Notes under the pieces: generated by a model
Databases searched by the model: none
The model's input: only the letters and a program-made list of their open reading frames with translations
What the model was told of the DNA's origin: nothing
Position numbers and translations under genes: made by a program
Source: Actinotalea soli
GTDB taxonomy: Bacteria; Actinomycetota; Actinomycetes; Actinomycetales; Cellulomonadaceae
Length of the DNA: 64,000 nucleotides
NCBI RefSeq assembly: GCF_017565425.1
Contig: NZ_JAGEMK010000009.1
Location: 1 to 64,000, forward strand
Reading direction: 5' to 3'
Shown: positions 36,318-47,802 of the stretch, one piece after another
Numbering within the stretch: position 1 is the stretch's first letter
Layout of the letters: each line of letters begins with the position of its first letter

Positions 36318-37291
36318 CACTGCTCCTCGGGGTCGGTCGACCCAGGGTCGACGACCCCTGTGTCGGCGAGCGCGTCGAGCACCCGCTGCGTGGCGTCGGT
36401 CGTGATGCGGCCCCCCGCGAGGGCACGTCGGGCGGCGGCCTGCGCGAGCACGCGGTAGGTCGCGGCGAGGTCGGCCGCGGTCTCGTCACGGACCCCGAGC
36501 TCGGTGAGCCGCTCGAGGTGCGCGGTGACCGTCCCGGCGTCCCCCCGGACCACGGGACCGGTCAGGGAGGCGACCCCCGACCCGGCGTCGGCCGCGGTCG
36601 CGGCGGTGCGCACGGCGCTGTCGAGGGCCGCGGAGAGCAGCGGGCCGAGCACCCGGTCGGGCTGCTCCACCCCGGCCGCGGCGAGGGCCTGGGCAGCCTG
36701 GGCCACGAGGACCACCAGGTGGTTCGCACCGTGGGCGAGGGCCGCGTGGTAGAGCGGTCGAGCCTCCTCGCTGACGACGACGGGCTCGCCGCCGATCTCG
36801 ACCACGAGGGCCTGGCCGATGGGCAGGACGGGGCCGGGCCCGGTCACCGCGAAGCTGCAGCCGACCAGGCGGCTCAGGTCGAGCGAGGTGCCGGTGAAGG
36901 TCATCGCAGGGTGGATCGCGAGGGGGATGGCACCGGCGGCCCGGGCCGGGGCGAGGACCTCGGTGCCCAGGGCACCCGCGGTGTGCACCACGATCTGCCC
37001 GGGCTGCCACGCCCCGAGCCGTGCGAGCCCCGCGACCAGGTCCGCCAGGGCGTCGTCGGGCACGGTGAGCAGGACGAGCTCGGCCCGCTCGACCACGGCA
37101 GGCACCTCGAGAGCCGGGACCCCCGGGAGCATCGTCTCGATGCGGTCGCGGCTCGCCGCCGAGATGCCGCTCGCTCCGACGACCACGTGCCCGGCCTGGC
37201 GCAGCGCGCTGCCCAGGACCGATCCGACCCGGCCCGCGCCGACCACCCCGACCCCGAGACGTCCCGCGGCCGGTGCTCCCCCGACGCTCAC
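36317..37291 (-). CDS. Rossmann-fold / DUF2520 protein, possible ketopantoate reductase-like enzyme
   Basis: 324 residues. N-terminal NAD(P)-binding motif [17 protein letters not shown] (about 14-30) and a C-terminal all-helical DUF2520 domain with [20 protein letters not shown], the overall layout of the 6-phosphogluconate dehydrogenase / PanE superfamily. It sits immediately upstream of panC with a 1-nt overlap, and no panE is visible, so a role in pantoate supply is attractive but unproven. GTG 37291 overlaps the preceding PH-domain gene (GTGA). Confidence 0.82.
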   Translation of the reverse strand: MSVGGAPAAGRLGVGVVGAGRVGSVLGSALRQAGHVVVGASGISAASRDRIETMLPGVPALEVPAVVERAELVLLTVPDDALADLVAGLARLGAWQPGQIVVHTAGALGTEVLAPARAAGAIPLAIHPAMTFTGTSLDLSRLVGCSFAVTGPGPVLPIGQALVVEIGGEPVVVSEEARPLYHAALAHGANHLVVLVAQAAQALAAAGVEQPDRVLGPLLSAALDSAVRTAATAADAGSGVASLTGPVVRGDAGTVTAHLERLTELGVRDETAADLAATYRVLAQAAARRALAGGRITTDATQRVLDALADTGVVDPGSTDPEEQ

Positions 37292-38889
37292 GACGGAGGC
37301 ACCTGCTCGGGCCTCGCAGGCCCCTGGTGGGCGGGGGCCTGCTGCGCCGGGCCGGTGGGCTCCTGGTGAATGGGCTCCTGGCGGGAGGGCTCCTGGTACG
37401 AGGGCTCCTGGTGGGCCGCGACGCGGGGCACGGCCTCGAGCGGGACGCCGGCCTCGCGCGCGGCCTGGGCACGGGCGGCGTCGGCCTGGTCGCGCAGCTC
37501 GAGCATCCAGCGCTCGGGCCCCGCGGAGGCCCGCGCGGTGCGGGCCCGGGCGGCCTGCTCGAGCAGCAGCACCCCCGCGACCTCGCGGTCCAGGTGCGGC
37601 ACGGTCGGGGTGACCGGGCCGGGGGTCGAGTGCAGGGCGAAGGAGCACAGGCCCAGACGGCGCTGCAGCGGTCCCTGGTTCAGACCGACCGACTGGGTGC
37701 GGGCGTGCGGCACGACGACCAGCCGGCGCACGAAGCGCCCGGTGCGTGCGAGCAGGGCCCGCTCGGTCAGCGCGTAGCCGGTACGGCGGAAGGACCACGG
37801 GTCGAGCCAGCGCGCGCGGCGCGGGCTCGTGACGAAGCCACGCTCCTGGCCCGACCCCGCGAGGGCCTCGTCGAGCAGGCCGCGGGCGTCCTCGGTGCCG
37901 AGGTCGGGCAGCACGAGCCAGAGGGCCAGCAGGGCCTCGTCGCGGTCCCCCACGGGCAGCAGCACGCTCTCGGTGGCCTGGTCGGTCACCCCGTAGCCCG
38001 CGACGTTGATCTGGACCCGCCACCAGTCCTTGCGGCGCCACAGCGGACCCTGGGTCAGCTCGACGGCCTGCACCCGACCGGGCGGGACGGTCTGCGCCCG
38101 GGACTCGAGCAGGCCGTGACGCAGCCGGATGCCGTCCGGGGACTGCGCCGCGCGGAAGTTGAACTCCCCCGCGAAGCGGGTCCACAGCATCGCGCCGACG
38201 CCGAGCATCACGGGCAGGGCGCCGACGATCACGCTCGCGGACCCGGCGGCGACCGCCGTGACCACGAGACCGATGACCACGACCACCCCGGCGATCATCG
38301 ACCCCGACCGGACCAGGGAACCGACGAGGCGACCAGGGGTCACCGCGAGGACCTCGTTCTCCGGGGCTGCGGGGGCCTCGGGGTTCTCCTCGGTGCCGAA
38401 GCTCACCCCGGCCGCGCGGGCGAGGAGCTCGTTGCGCAGGCGCTGGGCGCCGTCCTCCTTGAGGAAGGCCAGGTGGACCGCGGAGTCCGCACCGCCCGCG
38501 ACCTCGAGCTTGAGCTCGGCGAGCCCGAGGATGCGCGCCAGGACGGGCTGCACCACGTCGATGGCCTGGACGCGGTCGAGCCGCGCGCTGCGCTGCTGGC
38601 GGAAGAGGACTCCGGTCTGCAGGTACACGGCCTCGGCGTCGACCGCGTACCGGGTCATCCGCCAGGCGAGGTAGGAGTAGACGAACCCGATCAGGGTGAT
38701 CCCGAGGATGGCGCCGACCAGGGGCATCCAGCCCAGGGAGTCCACGACGTCCTGGGCCTCGCGGACGTTGGAGGTCACCTGCTGGCCGACGATGAACAGC
38801 AGGACCACGAGGACCTTCCAGCCCTTGACCGCAGGGGTCACGGGGTGGACGCGGCTCCAGACGAGGTCCTCGTGGGCGGGCTGGCTCAC
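37288..38889 (-). CDS. Membrane protein with bacterial PH (bPH2, YdbT-type) domains
   Basis: 533 residues. Two N-terminal membrane segments (about 24-38, 54-72) are followed by a bPH2 domain (AVYLQTGVLFRQQRSARLDRVQAIDVVQP), a second membrane pair (about 195-240), a second bPH2 (GIRLRHGLLESRAQTVPPGRVQAVELTQG) and a third (RALLARTGRFVRRLVVVPHARTQSVGLNQG). This alternating architecture is that of YdbT. The C-terminal ~70 residues are low-complexity with QEP repeats (HQEPSYQEPSRQEPIHQEP). GTG overlaps the smaller PH gene (GTGA). Function in membrane integrity or bacteriocin tolerance is known only loosely for the family. Confidence 0.85.
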   Translation of the reverse strand: MSQPAHEDLVWSRVHPVTPAVKGWKVLVVLLFIVGQQVTSNVREAQDVVDSLGWMPLVGAILGITLIGFVYSYLAWRMTRYAVDAEAVYLQTGVLFRQQRSARLDRVQAIDVVQPVLARILGLAELKLEVAGGADSAVHLAFLKEDGAQRLRNELLARAAGVSFGTEENPEAPAAPENEVLAVTPGRLVGSLVRSGSMIAGVVVVIGLVVTAVAAGSASVIVGALPVMLGVGAMLWTRFAGEFNFRAAQSPDGIRLRHGLLESRAQTVPPGRVQAVELTQGPLWRRKDWWRVQINVAGYGVTDQATESVLLPVGDRDEALLALWLVLPDLGTEDARGLLDEALAGSGQERGFVTSPRRARWLDPWSFRRTGYALTERALLARTGRFVRRLVVVPHARTQSVGLNQGPLQRRLGLCSFALHSTPGPVTPTVPHLDREVAGVLLLEQAARARTARASAGPERWMLELRDQADAARAQAAREAGVPLEAVPRVAAHQEPSYQEPSRQEPIHQEPTGPAQQAPAHQGPARPEQVPPS

Positions 38890-39389
38890 AGCCCCGCCAG
38901 CTGGGCCTCGCCCCGGGCGGCGAGACGGTCGCGCAGCCGGGAGGCCTCCTCGGGGGGCAGGCCCGGGATGACGGCGTCGGAGGTCGGCGAGGCCGTGTGC
39001 AGCTGGACCTTGGCGATGCCCAGCTTGCGGTCCAGGGGCCCGGCCTGCACGTCGACGAACTGCATGCGCCCGTAGGGCACGACGACGATGGAGCGGAAGA
39101 GCACCCCGCGGCGGACCAGCAGGTCGTCGTCCCGCTCGGCGTAGCCCAGGGCCCGGACCTGACGGGGCACGACGACCACGACCCAGACCCCGACCGCGAG
39201 GACGGCCGCGGGGAGGGCCCAGAGCCAGGTGACCTCGGTGAGGACCGCGAGGACGACGCCCGCCGCGAGCGGCACGACCAGGGTGAGGGCCGCCGAGACC
39301 AGCCGAGCCGTCGTGAGGCGCGGGGACACCGGCTGCCAGGGCACCCCGGGCGGGTCGAAGGGGCCGGGCGCGACGCTGGGCTCACTCAT
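38886..39389 (-). CDS. Small membrane protein with one bPH2 domain (YdbS-type)
   Basis: 167 residues: two membrane segments (about 30-47 and 53-70), then a bPH2 domain with LLVRRGVLFRSIVVVPYGRMQFVDVQAGPLDRKLGIAKVQ in parts. Partner of the following YdbT-type gene, which it overlaps by GTGA. ATG 39389 is chosen over ATG 39398 because GGGAGG is 9 nt from the former but directly abuts the latter. Confidence 0.85.
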   Translation of the reverse strand: MSEPSVAPGPFDPPGVPWQPVSPRLTTARLVSAALTLVVPLAAGVVLAVLTEVTWLWALPAAVLAVGVWVVVVVPRQVRALGYAERDDDLLVRRGVLFRSIVVVPYGRMQFVDVQAGPLDRKLGIAKVQLHTASPTSDAVIPGLPPEEASRLRDRLAARGEAQLAGL

Positions 39390-39406
39390 GCGGGTCATCC
39401 TCCCAC

Positions 39407-39892
39407 TCAGACGGGGTTCCCCGTGGCCTCGGCGTCCGCCGCTCCCGGGTCGTCCTCGTCACGCCGGATCTCGCACCACCGCTCGACCACGAGCCCCGCG
39501 ACCACGAGGCCGACCGTCGCCAGGCCCGCGACCCCGGCAGACAGGGCGAGGTCGCGTCGCGCCTCGATGCCCAGGTCCCCCAGCGGCACGAGGGCGTGGG
39601 CCAGGTACCAGCCGGTCAGCAGGGCGCCGGTGTACGCCGAGGCGGTCGCGAGGACCACGGTGCGCGCCGCCAGCAGGGGGTCCAGACCGGGCTTCTCGCC
39701 GCGGGTGTACTGCCGTACCGACCACCCGAGCCGCAGCACCACCCCGGCGATGCCGAGCACCACCAGGACAGCCAGCAGCGGCACCGGCAGGAGGGTCCCG
39801 CCGCGGGACTCCACCACCCGCAGCACCGGGTGCACGACCGCGGTCACGGCCAGGGCGACGAGGGCGAGCCGTCGCACCGGGGTGCGTCGCAT
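39407..39892 (-). CDS. DUF3180 membrane protein
   Basis: 161 residues with four predicted membrane segments (about 8-24, 36-54, 76-96, 117-138) and a charged C-tail. DUF3180 proteins occur beside folK in actinobacteria; this one overlaps the folBK stop by 1 nt (TGATG). No function is known. Confidence 0.82.
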   Translation of the reverse strand: MRRTPVRRLALVALAVTAVVHPVLRVVESRGGTLLPVPLLAVLVVLGIAGVVLRLGWSVRQYTRGEKPGLDPLLAARTVVLATASAYTGALLTGWYLAHALVPLGDLGIEARRDLALSAGVAGLATVGLVVAGLVVERWCEIRRDEDDPGAADAEATGNPV

Positions 39893-41208
39893 CAGGCGGG
39901 GCCCTCGGTGCCCCGCCACCAGTCCAGGGCCATCCAGCGGATGCCCTCGCGGTCGGGGGCGGTCTCGGCGAGGGCCGCCACGGGGCCGCCGCCCAGCCCG
40001 GGCAGCACGGCCTCGGGGTCCACCTCGGCCCACGGGACCAGGACGAAGGCCCGCTCGTGGGCGCGCGGGTGCGGGAGCTCGAGGTCGTCGGTCACGGCCA
40101 TCGTCGAGCCGTGCAGCACGATGTCGACGTCGAGGGTGCGCGGGCCCCAGTGCTCCTCGCGGACCCGCCCGTGCGCGGCCTCGACGCCCTGGCAGGCGCG
40201 CAGCAGGCCCCGGGGGGACAGGGTGGTGACGCCGAGGACCACCGCGTTGAGGAAGTCGGGCTGCTCGGGCCCGCCGACCGCCGCCGTGCGGGCCAGCGGG
40301 GAGACCGCGGTCAGGTCGAGGCCGTCGACGTCGTCGAGGTCCCGGACCGCCTGGCGGAGGGTCTCCTGGCTCGCCCCGGTGTTCGACCCCAGGGCCAGGA
40401 CCACCTCGACCGGCTCCTCGGGCTCGAGGTGGAGGCGGTCCGCGGGCTCGACCGCGAGGGGCACCGAGGCGAGGGCCGCCGTGACGGGAGGGGTCCCGGG
40501 GCCCACGCCGAGATCGGGGGCGAGGAGGCCCGCCGCGTGGTCGGGGGCGAGGGGCCCGGGGGCGAGAAGGTCGGGGGCCGGGGCGGCGGCTGGCGGTGCC
40601 ACCTCGGGGACGAGCGCAGGGACCACGAGGTCCGCGACCGAGATCGTCTCGCCGGTCGCCTCGTCGTCGTCCTCCTCGGACGAGGCGAGCCAGGCCTCCT
40701 CGGCCTCGGCGGGTTCGGCCCAGCCGTCCTCGGCGGGGGTCGGCCAGAGCTCCTCGGGCGCCGCCTCGGCCGCCCCGGTGGTCACGACCATCACGGGCGG
40801 GGCGCTCACCACGGGCAGGTGGCTGCGATCCCGGTGGATCTCGACGGTGACGTCCGCGAAGGGCACCGGGATGGGGGCCTGGGGCTTGTGCAGGACGACG
40901 TCGACCGCGAGGACAGCAGGGTGGGTCAGGGCGACCGCGGCGATGCGCTCGGCGACGGTCTCGACGAGGTCGGCGGGCTCCCCGCCGAGCACGCCCACGA
41001 CCTGCTCGGCCAGCACCCCGTAGTGCACCGTGAGGTCGAGCCGGTCCTCGGCCGCGGCGGGCCGGGTGTCCACGTGCAGCGCGACGTCCGCGACGAAGGT
41101 CTGCCCGTCGCGCCGCTCGTGCTCGAGGACCCCGTGGTGGCCGGTGGCCGCGAGGCCGGTCAGCCGGATCCGGTCGTGGGGGTGGTCATCGGTCCGCGGC
41201 TCGTGCAC
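39892..41208 (-). CDS. folBK: Bifunctional dihydroneopterin aldolase / HPPK (FolB-FolK fusion)
   Basis: 438 residues. FolB domain about 12-128 (GHHGVLEHERRDGQTFVADV, Tyr in TVHYGVLAEQV, catalytic Lys108 in VVLHKPQAP), a ~135-residue acidic and Ala/Pro-rich linker (129-263), then HPPK about 265-438 (VLALGSNTGASQETL, WGPRTLDVDIVLHG, LPHPRAHERAFVLVPWAEVDP). Successive steps of folate synthesis in one chain. GTG 41208 has AAGGAG 6 nt upstream; a GTG five codons earlier lacks one. It overlaps folP by 23 nt. Confidence 0.94.
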   Translation of the reverse strand: MHEPRTDDHPHDRIRLTGLAATGHHGVLEHERRDGQTFVADVALHVDTRPAAAEDRLDLTVHYGVLAEQVVGVLGGEPADLVETVAERIAAVALTHPAVLAVDVVLHKPQAPIPVPFADVTVEIHRDRSHLPVVSAPPVMVVTTGAAEAAPEELWPTPAEDGWAEPAEAEEAWLASSEEDDDEATGETISVADLVVPALVPEVAPPAAAPAPDLLAPGPLAPDHAAGLLAPDLGVGPGTPPVTAALASVPLAVEPADRLHLEPEEPVEVVLALGSNTGASQETLRQAVRDLDDVDGLDLTAVSPLARTAAVGGPEQPDFLNAVVLGVTTLSPRGLLRACQGVEAAHGRVREEHWGPRTLDVDIVLHGSTMAVTDDLELPHPRAHERAFVLVPWAEVDPEAVLPGLGGGPVAALAETAPDREGIRWMALDWWRGTEGPA

Positions 41209-42091
41209 CGTGGTCTCCTTCACTCGTCCCCTGCGCGGTCGTCCAAGCAGCAGCCACCCGGACGGCGTCCGCCGAGCCTGCCACGTCGTGCGCCCGGACG
41301 CACCAGGCTCCGGCGGCCGCGGCGAGGGCGCTGACCGCCGCCGTCGCCCGGTCTCGCTCGCCGGGCGGGGCGGGCGACCCGTCGGGCCCCGCCAGCAGGT
41401 GGCCCAGGAACCGCTTGCGCGAGGCACCCACCAGGAGCGGGCGGCCGATCGAGCGCAGCGCGTCGAGATGGGCCAGCAGGGGCCAGTTGTCCCGGCCGGG
41501 CTTGGCGAAGCCGAGGCCCGGGTCCAGGACGACCTGGGCGGGGTCCACCCCCGCGGCGACGAGGTCGTCCAGGCGAGCTGCCAGCTCGGCCCGCACGTCC
41601 TGCACGACGTCGCCGTAGGTCGCCAGGGCGTCCATGACGTCGGCGTGACCCCGCCAGTGCATCGCGACGTAGACGACCCCCGTCTCGGCGACGACCCGGG
41701 CCATGCCCTCGTCGGCCAGGCCGCCCGAGACGTCGTTGACGACCAGGGCGCCGGCCTCGACGGCCTCGGCCGCGACCTGGGCGCGCGTGGTGTCGATGCT
41801 GACCACGGCCCCGGCGGCGCACAGCTCGCGGATCACGGGCAGCACGCGGCGGCGCTCCTCGTCGACGTCGACCCGCAGGGCACCGGGCCGGGTGGACTCA
41901 CCGCCCACGTCGAGCAGGTCGGCACCGTCGGCCAGGAGCCGGCGACCGTGCTCGACCGCCGCGGCCGGCTCGAACCAGGCACCGCCGTCGCTGAAGGAGT
42001 CCGGGGTCACGTTGACGACCCCCATGACCAGGGTCCGCTCGATCCCGGCGAGGGCCGCGGGCAGCGGCGCGGGGTGGCGGTCGGACGTCAC
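41186..42091 (-). CDS. folP: Dihydropteroate synthase
   Basis: 301 residues, TIM barrel. All signature loops are present: VNVTPDSFSDGGAW, LLDVGGESTRPGA, SIDTTRAQVA, VNDVSGG, LDPGLGFAKPGRDN, GASRKRFLG and the closing CVRAHDVAGS. Condenses pABA with dihydropterin pyrophosphate; the target of sulfonamides. GTG 42091, 20 nt after folE. Confidence 0.96.
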   Translation of the reverse strand: MTSDRHPAPLPAALAGIERTLVMGVVNVTPDSFSDGGAWFEPAAAVEHGRRLLADGADLLDVGGESTRPGALRVDVDEERRRVLPVIRELCAAGAVVSIDTTRAQVAAEAVEAGALVVNDVSGGLADEGMARVVAETGVVYVAMHWRGHADVMDALATYGDVVQDVRAELAARLDDLVAAGVDPAQVVLDPGLGFAKPGRDNWPLLAHLDALRSIGRPLLVGASRKRFLGHLLAGPDGSPAPPGERDRATAAVSALAAAAGAWCVRAHDVAGSADAVRVAAAWTTAQGTSEGDHGARAADR

Positions 42092-42111
42092 GGGACCACC
42101 CTAGGGCCGGG

Positions 42112-42735
42112 TCAGCGCCCGAGGACCAGGCTCATGGCCTCGGCCCGGGTCGCGACGTCGCGCATCTGGCCCCGGACGGCCGAGGTGACCGTGCGCGAGC
42201 CGGGCTTGCGCACCCCACGCATCGACATGCACAGGTGCTCGCACTCGACGACCACCAGCACCCCGCGGGGGGCGAGGACCTCGACCAGGGCGTCGGCCAC
42301 CTGGGTGGTGAGCCGCTCCTGGACCTGGGGCCGTCGGGCGTAGAGGTCCACCAGGCGCGCGATCTTCGAGAGCCCCGTGATCCGCCCGTCGGCCCCGGGG
42401 ATGTACCCCACGTGCGCGACGCCGTGGAAGGGCACCAGGTGGTGCTCGCAGGTCGAGTACACCGCGATGTCCTTGACCAGGATCATCTCCTCGTGCCCGA
42501 GGTCGAAGGTGGTCGAGAGCACCTCGCGCGGGTCCTGGTACAGCCCGGCGAAGGTCTCGGCGTAGGCCCGCGCCACCCGGGCGGGGGTCTCCTGCAGCCC
42601 GTCGCGGTCCGGGTCCTCGCCGACCGCGAGGAGCAGCTCGCGCACCGCGCGCTCCGCCCTCTCGGCGTCGTACGGGAGCTGAGGAGCGCCGGGAGCCTCC
42701 CCGGGCAGCGAGACCTCGTCGGCCGTGTGCGCCAC
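42112..42735 (-). CDS. folE: GTP cyclohydrolase I
   Basis: 207 residues. Zinc ligands in [14 protein letters not shown] and the later Cys of [27 protein letters not shown] and [12 protein letters not shown] are standard. Opens the pterin pathway from GTP. GTG 42735 lies 5 nt after the ftsH stop, so ftsH-folE-folP-folBK form one operon, as in many actinobacteria. Confidence 0.96.
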   Translation of the reverse strand: MAHTADEVSLPGEAPGAPQLPYDAERAERAVRELLLAVGEDPDRDGLQETPARVARAYAETFAGLYQDPREVLSTTFDLGHEEMILVKDIAVYSTCEHHLVPFHGVAHVGYIPGADGRITGLSKIARLVDLYARRPQVQERLTTQVADALVEVLAPRGVLVVVECEHLCMSMRGVRKPGSRTVTSAVRGQMRDVATRAEAMSLVLGR

Positions 42736-42740
42736 GGTCC

Positions 42741-44765
<2,025 letters not shown>

Positions 44766-44817
44766 GGGCGACGGGGCAGAGCCCTATCCCTCCTGATCGC
44801 GGGGCAGTCTGGCGAGC

Positions 44818-44823
44818 ACGTTA
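44818..44823 (-). promoter_or_regulatory. Candidate -10 of the ftsH-fol operon promoter
   Basis: TAACGT on the minus strand in the 113-nt hpt-ftsH gap, 52 nt before the ftsH ATG. No matching -35. Confidence 0.4.
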
Positions 44824-44878
44824 CCCCGTGGACCTGGGGATCCTGGCCGCTGTTCGCCCAGGGCAGGACGGGCGGGGC

Positions 44879-45433
44879 TCAGTCGCCGTAGACGTGCGGG
44901 GCGAGGGTCCCGACGAAGGGCAGGTTGCGGTACTTCTCGGCGTAGTCCAGGCCGTAGCCCACGACGAAGTCGGTCGGGATGTCGAAGCCCACGTAGCGCA
45001 CGTCCACCTCGACCTTGGCCGCCTCCGGCTTGCGCAGCATGGTGGCGATCTCGACCGAGGCCGGGCCACGCGAGCGCAGGTTCGCGAGCAACCAGGAGAG
45101 GGTCAGGCCCGAGTCGATGATGTCCTCGACGATCAGCACGTCGCGGCCGGTCAGGTCGGCGTCGAGGTCCTTGAGGATCCGCACGACTCCCGAGGACGTC
45201 GTCCCCGCGCCGTAGGAGGAGACCGCCATCCAGTCCATCTCGACCGAGGAGTGCAGGCGACGCGAGAGGTCGGCCATGACCATCACCGCACCCTTGAGGA
45301 CCCCCACCAGCAGGAGGTCCCGCCCGGCGTAGTCGGCGTCGATCTGAGCGGCGATCTCGTCGAGACGGGCTCCGAGCTGCTCCTCGCTCAGGAGCACCCG
45401 CTCGAGGTCGTCACCCATGTCCGCTGGATCCAC
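44879..45433 (-). CDS. hpt: Hypoxanthine phosphoribosyltransferase
   Basis: 184 residues. PRPP-binding loop [16 protein letters not shown] near 100-115, [25 protein letters not shown] and [20 protein letters not shown] at the C-end. Salvages hypoxanthine/guanine. GTG 45433 has GAGGAG 9 nt upstream; ATG 45418 is an alternative. The tilS-hpt-ftsH order is widely conserved in bacteria. Confidence 0.95.
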   Translation of the reverse strand: MDPADMGDDLERVLLSEEQLGARLDEIAAQIDADYAGRDLLLVGVLKGAVMVMADLSRRLHSSVEMDWMAVSSYGAGTTSSGVVRILKDLDADLTGRDVLIVEDIIDSGLTLSWLLANLRSRGPASVEIATMLRKPEAAKVEVDVRYVGFDIPTDFVVGYGLDYAEKYRNLPFVGTLAPHVYGD

Positions 45434-45502
45434 CGGTCGCTGCTCCTCGTCCTGGCCTGCTGGCGGCGGCGCGTGGTGACGCCCCGCCGATGACGGTCCT
45501 GC

Positions 45503-46549
45503 CTAGCCCGGGCGTGCGGGCCCGGTGACGGTCAGCCTGCCACACCGGCGCCGTGCCTCGCCCCCTCCGGGCAGAGCGACTGGGCCCTGGCCGCGCCAGG
45601 CCACCACGAGGGCCTCGACCGCGAGCACGTGGACCCGGTGCAGGGACCCCGCAGGCACCCCCGCCTCGAGGCAGGCGACCCGCAGTACGCGGCGGCGCAG
45701 CGCGGCCGGGGCACGCAGGAGCACCTCCGGGTCCAGGCCTGCCGCACCCCCGTGGCCCCCGTGGGCCCCGTCGCCGCAGGCCTGGTCCACGCGGGCCTCG
45801 TCGACGCGGGCCTCGTCGAGGAGGGCGTGCGCCGCGGCGTCGAGATGGTCGGCGTCCTCGCGGAGCTGGTCGGCGGTGCGGGCCAGGGCCTCGGTGACGC
45901 CCGGGCCGAGCACCTCCTCGAGCAGCGGGAGCACCCGGTGCCGCACCTCGCTGCGCCGCGGGGCGCCGGGACCGGACTGGTTGGTCGGGTCGTGCCAGAC
46001 CGCGAGCCCCTGGGCCGCGCACGCCCGCTCGGTGTCCACGCGCCGCAGGTCGAGCAGCGGACGGCGCAGCACCCCTCGTCGCGCGGGCATCCCGGCGAGG
46101 GAACGCGCACCGGACCCCCGGGCGAGGGCGAGGAGGACCGTCTCGGCCTGGTCGTCCCGGGTGTGACCGAGGAGCACGGCGGCGGCGCCGTGGGCCCGGG
46201 CGCTGTCCTCGAGGGCCGCGTACCTCGCTGTGCGCGCAGCGGCCTCGGGGCCGCCCGCAGCGACGACCAGGACGCGCACGACGTCGACCGGCCCCAGGCC
46301 GAGCTCACGGCAGGTCAGCGCGGCCCGCTCGGCGACCTCCTCGCTGCCCTGCTGGAGCCCGTGGTCGACCACGACGGCACCCACGCGCAGCCCTCCCCGC
46401 GGGCCCACGAAGGCCGCCCCGGCCGCGAGGGCCGTCGAGTCCGCCCCGCCAGAGCACGCGACCAGGACGAGACTGCCGCGGGGCAGGTCGGCGAGGGCCG
46501 CACGGACCGCGCCCCGGACCGCGGCGACCGCGGGATCAGGCCCGGTCAC
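45503..46549 (-). CDS. tilS: tRNA(Ile)-lysidine synthetase
   Basis: 348 residues. PP-loop ATP motif [12 protein letters not shown] at 31-42, [24 protein letters not shown] and WHDPTNQ mark TilS N-domain; the C-terminal part is short and Arg/Ala-rich with a His/Gly-rich patch ([12 protein letters not shown]). Converts the wobble C of tRNA-Ile(CAU) to lysidine. GTG 46549, 12 nt after the metalloprotease stop. Confidence 0.94.
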   Translation of the reverse strand: MTGPDPAVAAVRGAVRAALADLPRGSLVLVACSGGADSTALAAGAAFVGPRGGLRVGAVVVDHGLQQGSEEVAERAALTCRELGLGPVDVVRVLVVAAGGPEAAARTARYAALEDSARAHGAAAVLLGHTRDDQAETVLLALARGSGARSLAGMPARRGVLRRPLLDLRRVDTERACAAQGLAVWHDPTNQSGPGAPRRSEVRHRVLPLLEEVLGPGVTEALARTADQLREDADHLDAAAHALLDEARVDEARVDQACGDGAHGGHGGAAGLDPEVLLRAPAALRRRVLRVACLEAGVPAGSLHRVHVLAVEALVVAWRGQGPVALPGGGEARRRCGRLTVTGPARPG

Positions 46550-46561
46550 GACGAGCCTGGG

Positions 46562-47755
46562 TCACCCGTGCACCCGCCGGACCCAGGCGCTCGGGTCGAC
46601 GACCTCGCGGGCCGTGGGCAGCCCCTCGGGCCCGGCCCAGGCTGCGTCGAGGGCGTCGCGCCCGGCCGCTCGACGCACGCCCCGCACGAAGGCGGCGCCG
46701 CGGCGGTACTGGGCGAGCTTGGCGTCCATGCCCACGAGCCGACGCAACCAGCGGTCGACGCCGGTCGCGGTCCGCCGTCGGGCCTCCATCCGGGCCCGCA
46801 GCCGCCGCACGGTCGGGATCCACCGTCGGCCCACGGCGTCCATCGTGACGTCGGCATGGCCCTCGAGCAGGGACATGACGGCCGTGACCTGCGCGACGCG
46901 GTCCCGCTGGGCCTCGTCGAGCACGAGGTCGAGCATGCTCCAGTCCTCGGGGTCCTCGGCCCCGGTGCGCAACGCCCGCAGGCCTCGCGCGACGGCCATG
47001 GCGAGGTCCTGGCCGGCCGAGCTCCCGGCCACCTCCTCGGCGAGGGCAGCGATCTCGCGGCGCAGGTGGTCGACCAGCCAGGGGGCTGCGGCGAACTGCA
47101 GCGCGTGGGTCTGCTCGTGCACGCAGACCCAGAGCCGGAAGTCGGCCCGGTCGGCCGCGAGGGCGCGTTCGGTGCGCAGCACGTTGGGGGCCACCAGGAG
47201 CAGCCGACCGGCCGGACCCGCGGCCGGGGCGAACGGGTCGAACTGCCCCAGCACGCGTCCTGCGAGGAGCCCGAGCAGGCCCGCGGCCTGGGCCGTGACG
47301 GGCACCGCCCTGGCCCCCGCGATCGCGCGCCCCAGGCCGCGCGAGGCGCCGGGCTGGTCCGGGACGGGCAGCCCGTCGGCCGGGTCCGTCGCGTCGGTCC
47401 CGGTACCGGGGTGCCCCTGGCTCGGGGCGGTGAGCCCGGCGAAGGACTGCGCCGCCGCCCGGGACCAGCCAGCCCGGTCCACCACGAGGACCCGGGCGCG
47501 GGACTCGGTCGCCCCGACCCTCTCGAGGGCGGTCCCGAGCCGGGAGGCCTGGAGGGCGAGGGGCCGCGCGAGCCCGGCGCTGGCGTGCAGGTCGGCCACG
47601 AGGGCCTCGAGCTCTCCGCGGGACGGGGTGGGCCCCGGGGACGCGAGACGACCACCCCACCGGCCGGCGACCTCCCAGTCGAGCTCGAGGCGCGGCGGCG
47701 CAGCCGGGTCGGCGTCACCCCGACCGGCCGACGCAGAACCGCTCGCGGAGGTCAT
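46562..47755 (-). CDS. DUF2342 zinc-dependent metalloprotease-like protein
   Basis: 397 residues. Contains HEQTH (HExxH) in WVCVHEQTHALQF near residue 213 and a downstream acidic EGHADVTMDA near 300 that could supply the third zinc ligand; both fit the actinobacterial DUF2342 family (sometimes labelled F420-biosynthesis-associated). No signal peptide or membrane segment. Gene order with dacB upstream and tilS downstream is conserved in actinobacteria. ATG 47755 has TACCGT exactly 6 nt upstream. Confidence 0.85.
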   Translation of the reverse strand: MTSASGSASAGRGDADPAAPPRLELDWEVAGRWGGRLASPGPTPSRGELEALVADLHASAGLARPLALQASRLGTALERVGATESRARVLVVDRAGWSRAAAQSFAGLTAPSQGHPGTGTDATDPADGLPVPDQPGASRGLGRAIAGARAVPVTAQAAGLLGLLAGRVLGQFDPFAPAAGPAGRLLLVAPNVLRTERALAADRADFRLWVCVHEQTHALQFAAAPWLVDHLRREIAALAEEVAGSSAGQDLAMAVARGLRALRTGAEDPEDWSMLDLVLDEAQRDRVAQVTAVMSLLEGHADVTMDAVGRRWIPTVRRLRARMEARRRTATGVDRWLRRLVGMDAKLAQYRRGAAFVRGVRRAAGRDALDAAWAGPEGLPTAREVVDPSAWVRRVHG

Positions 47756-47761
47756 CCGCTC

Positions 47762-47767
47762 ACGGTA
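47762..47767 (-). promoter_or_regulatory. -10 element for the leaderless DUF2342 gene
   Basis: TACCGT on the minus strand, 6 nt (GAGCGG) before the ATG at 47755, inside the 47-nt gap behind dacB. Confidence 0.5.
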
Positions 47768-47802
47768 GCCGTGCGGCGCACCCCGGGCTGCTCAGGCCGG
47801 GG

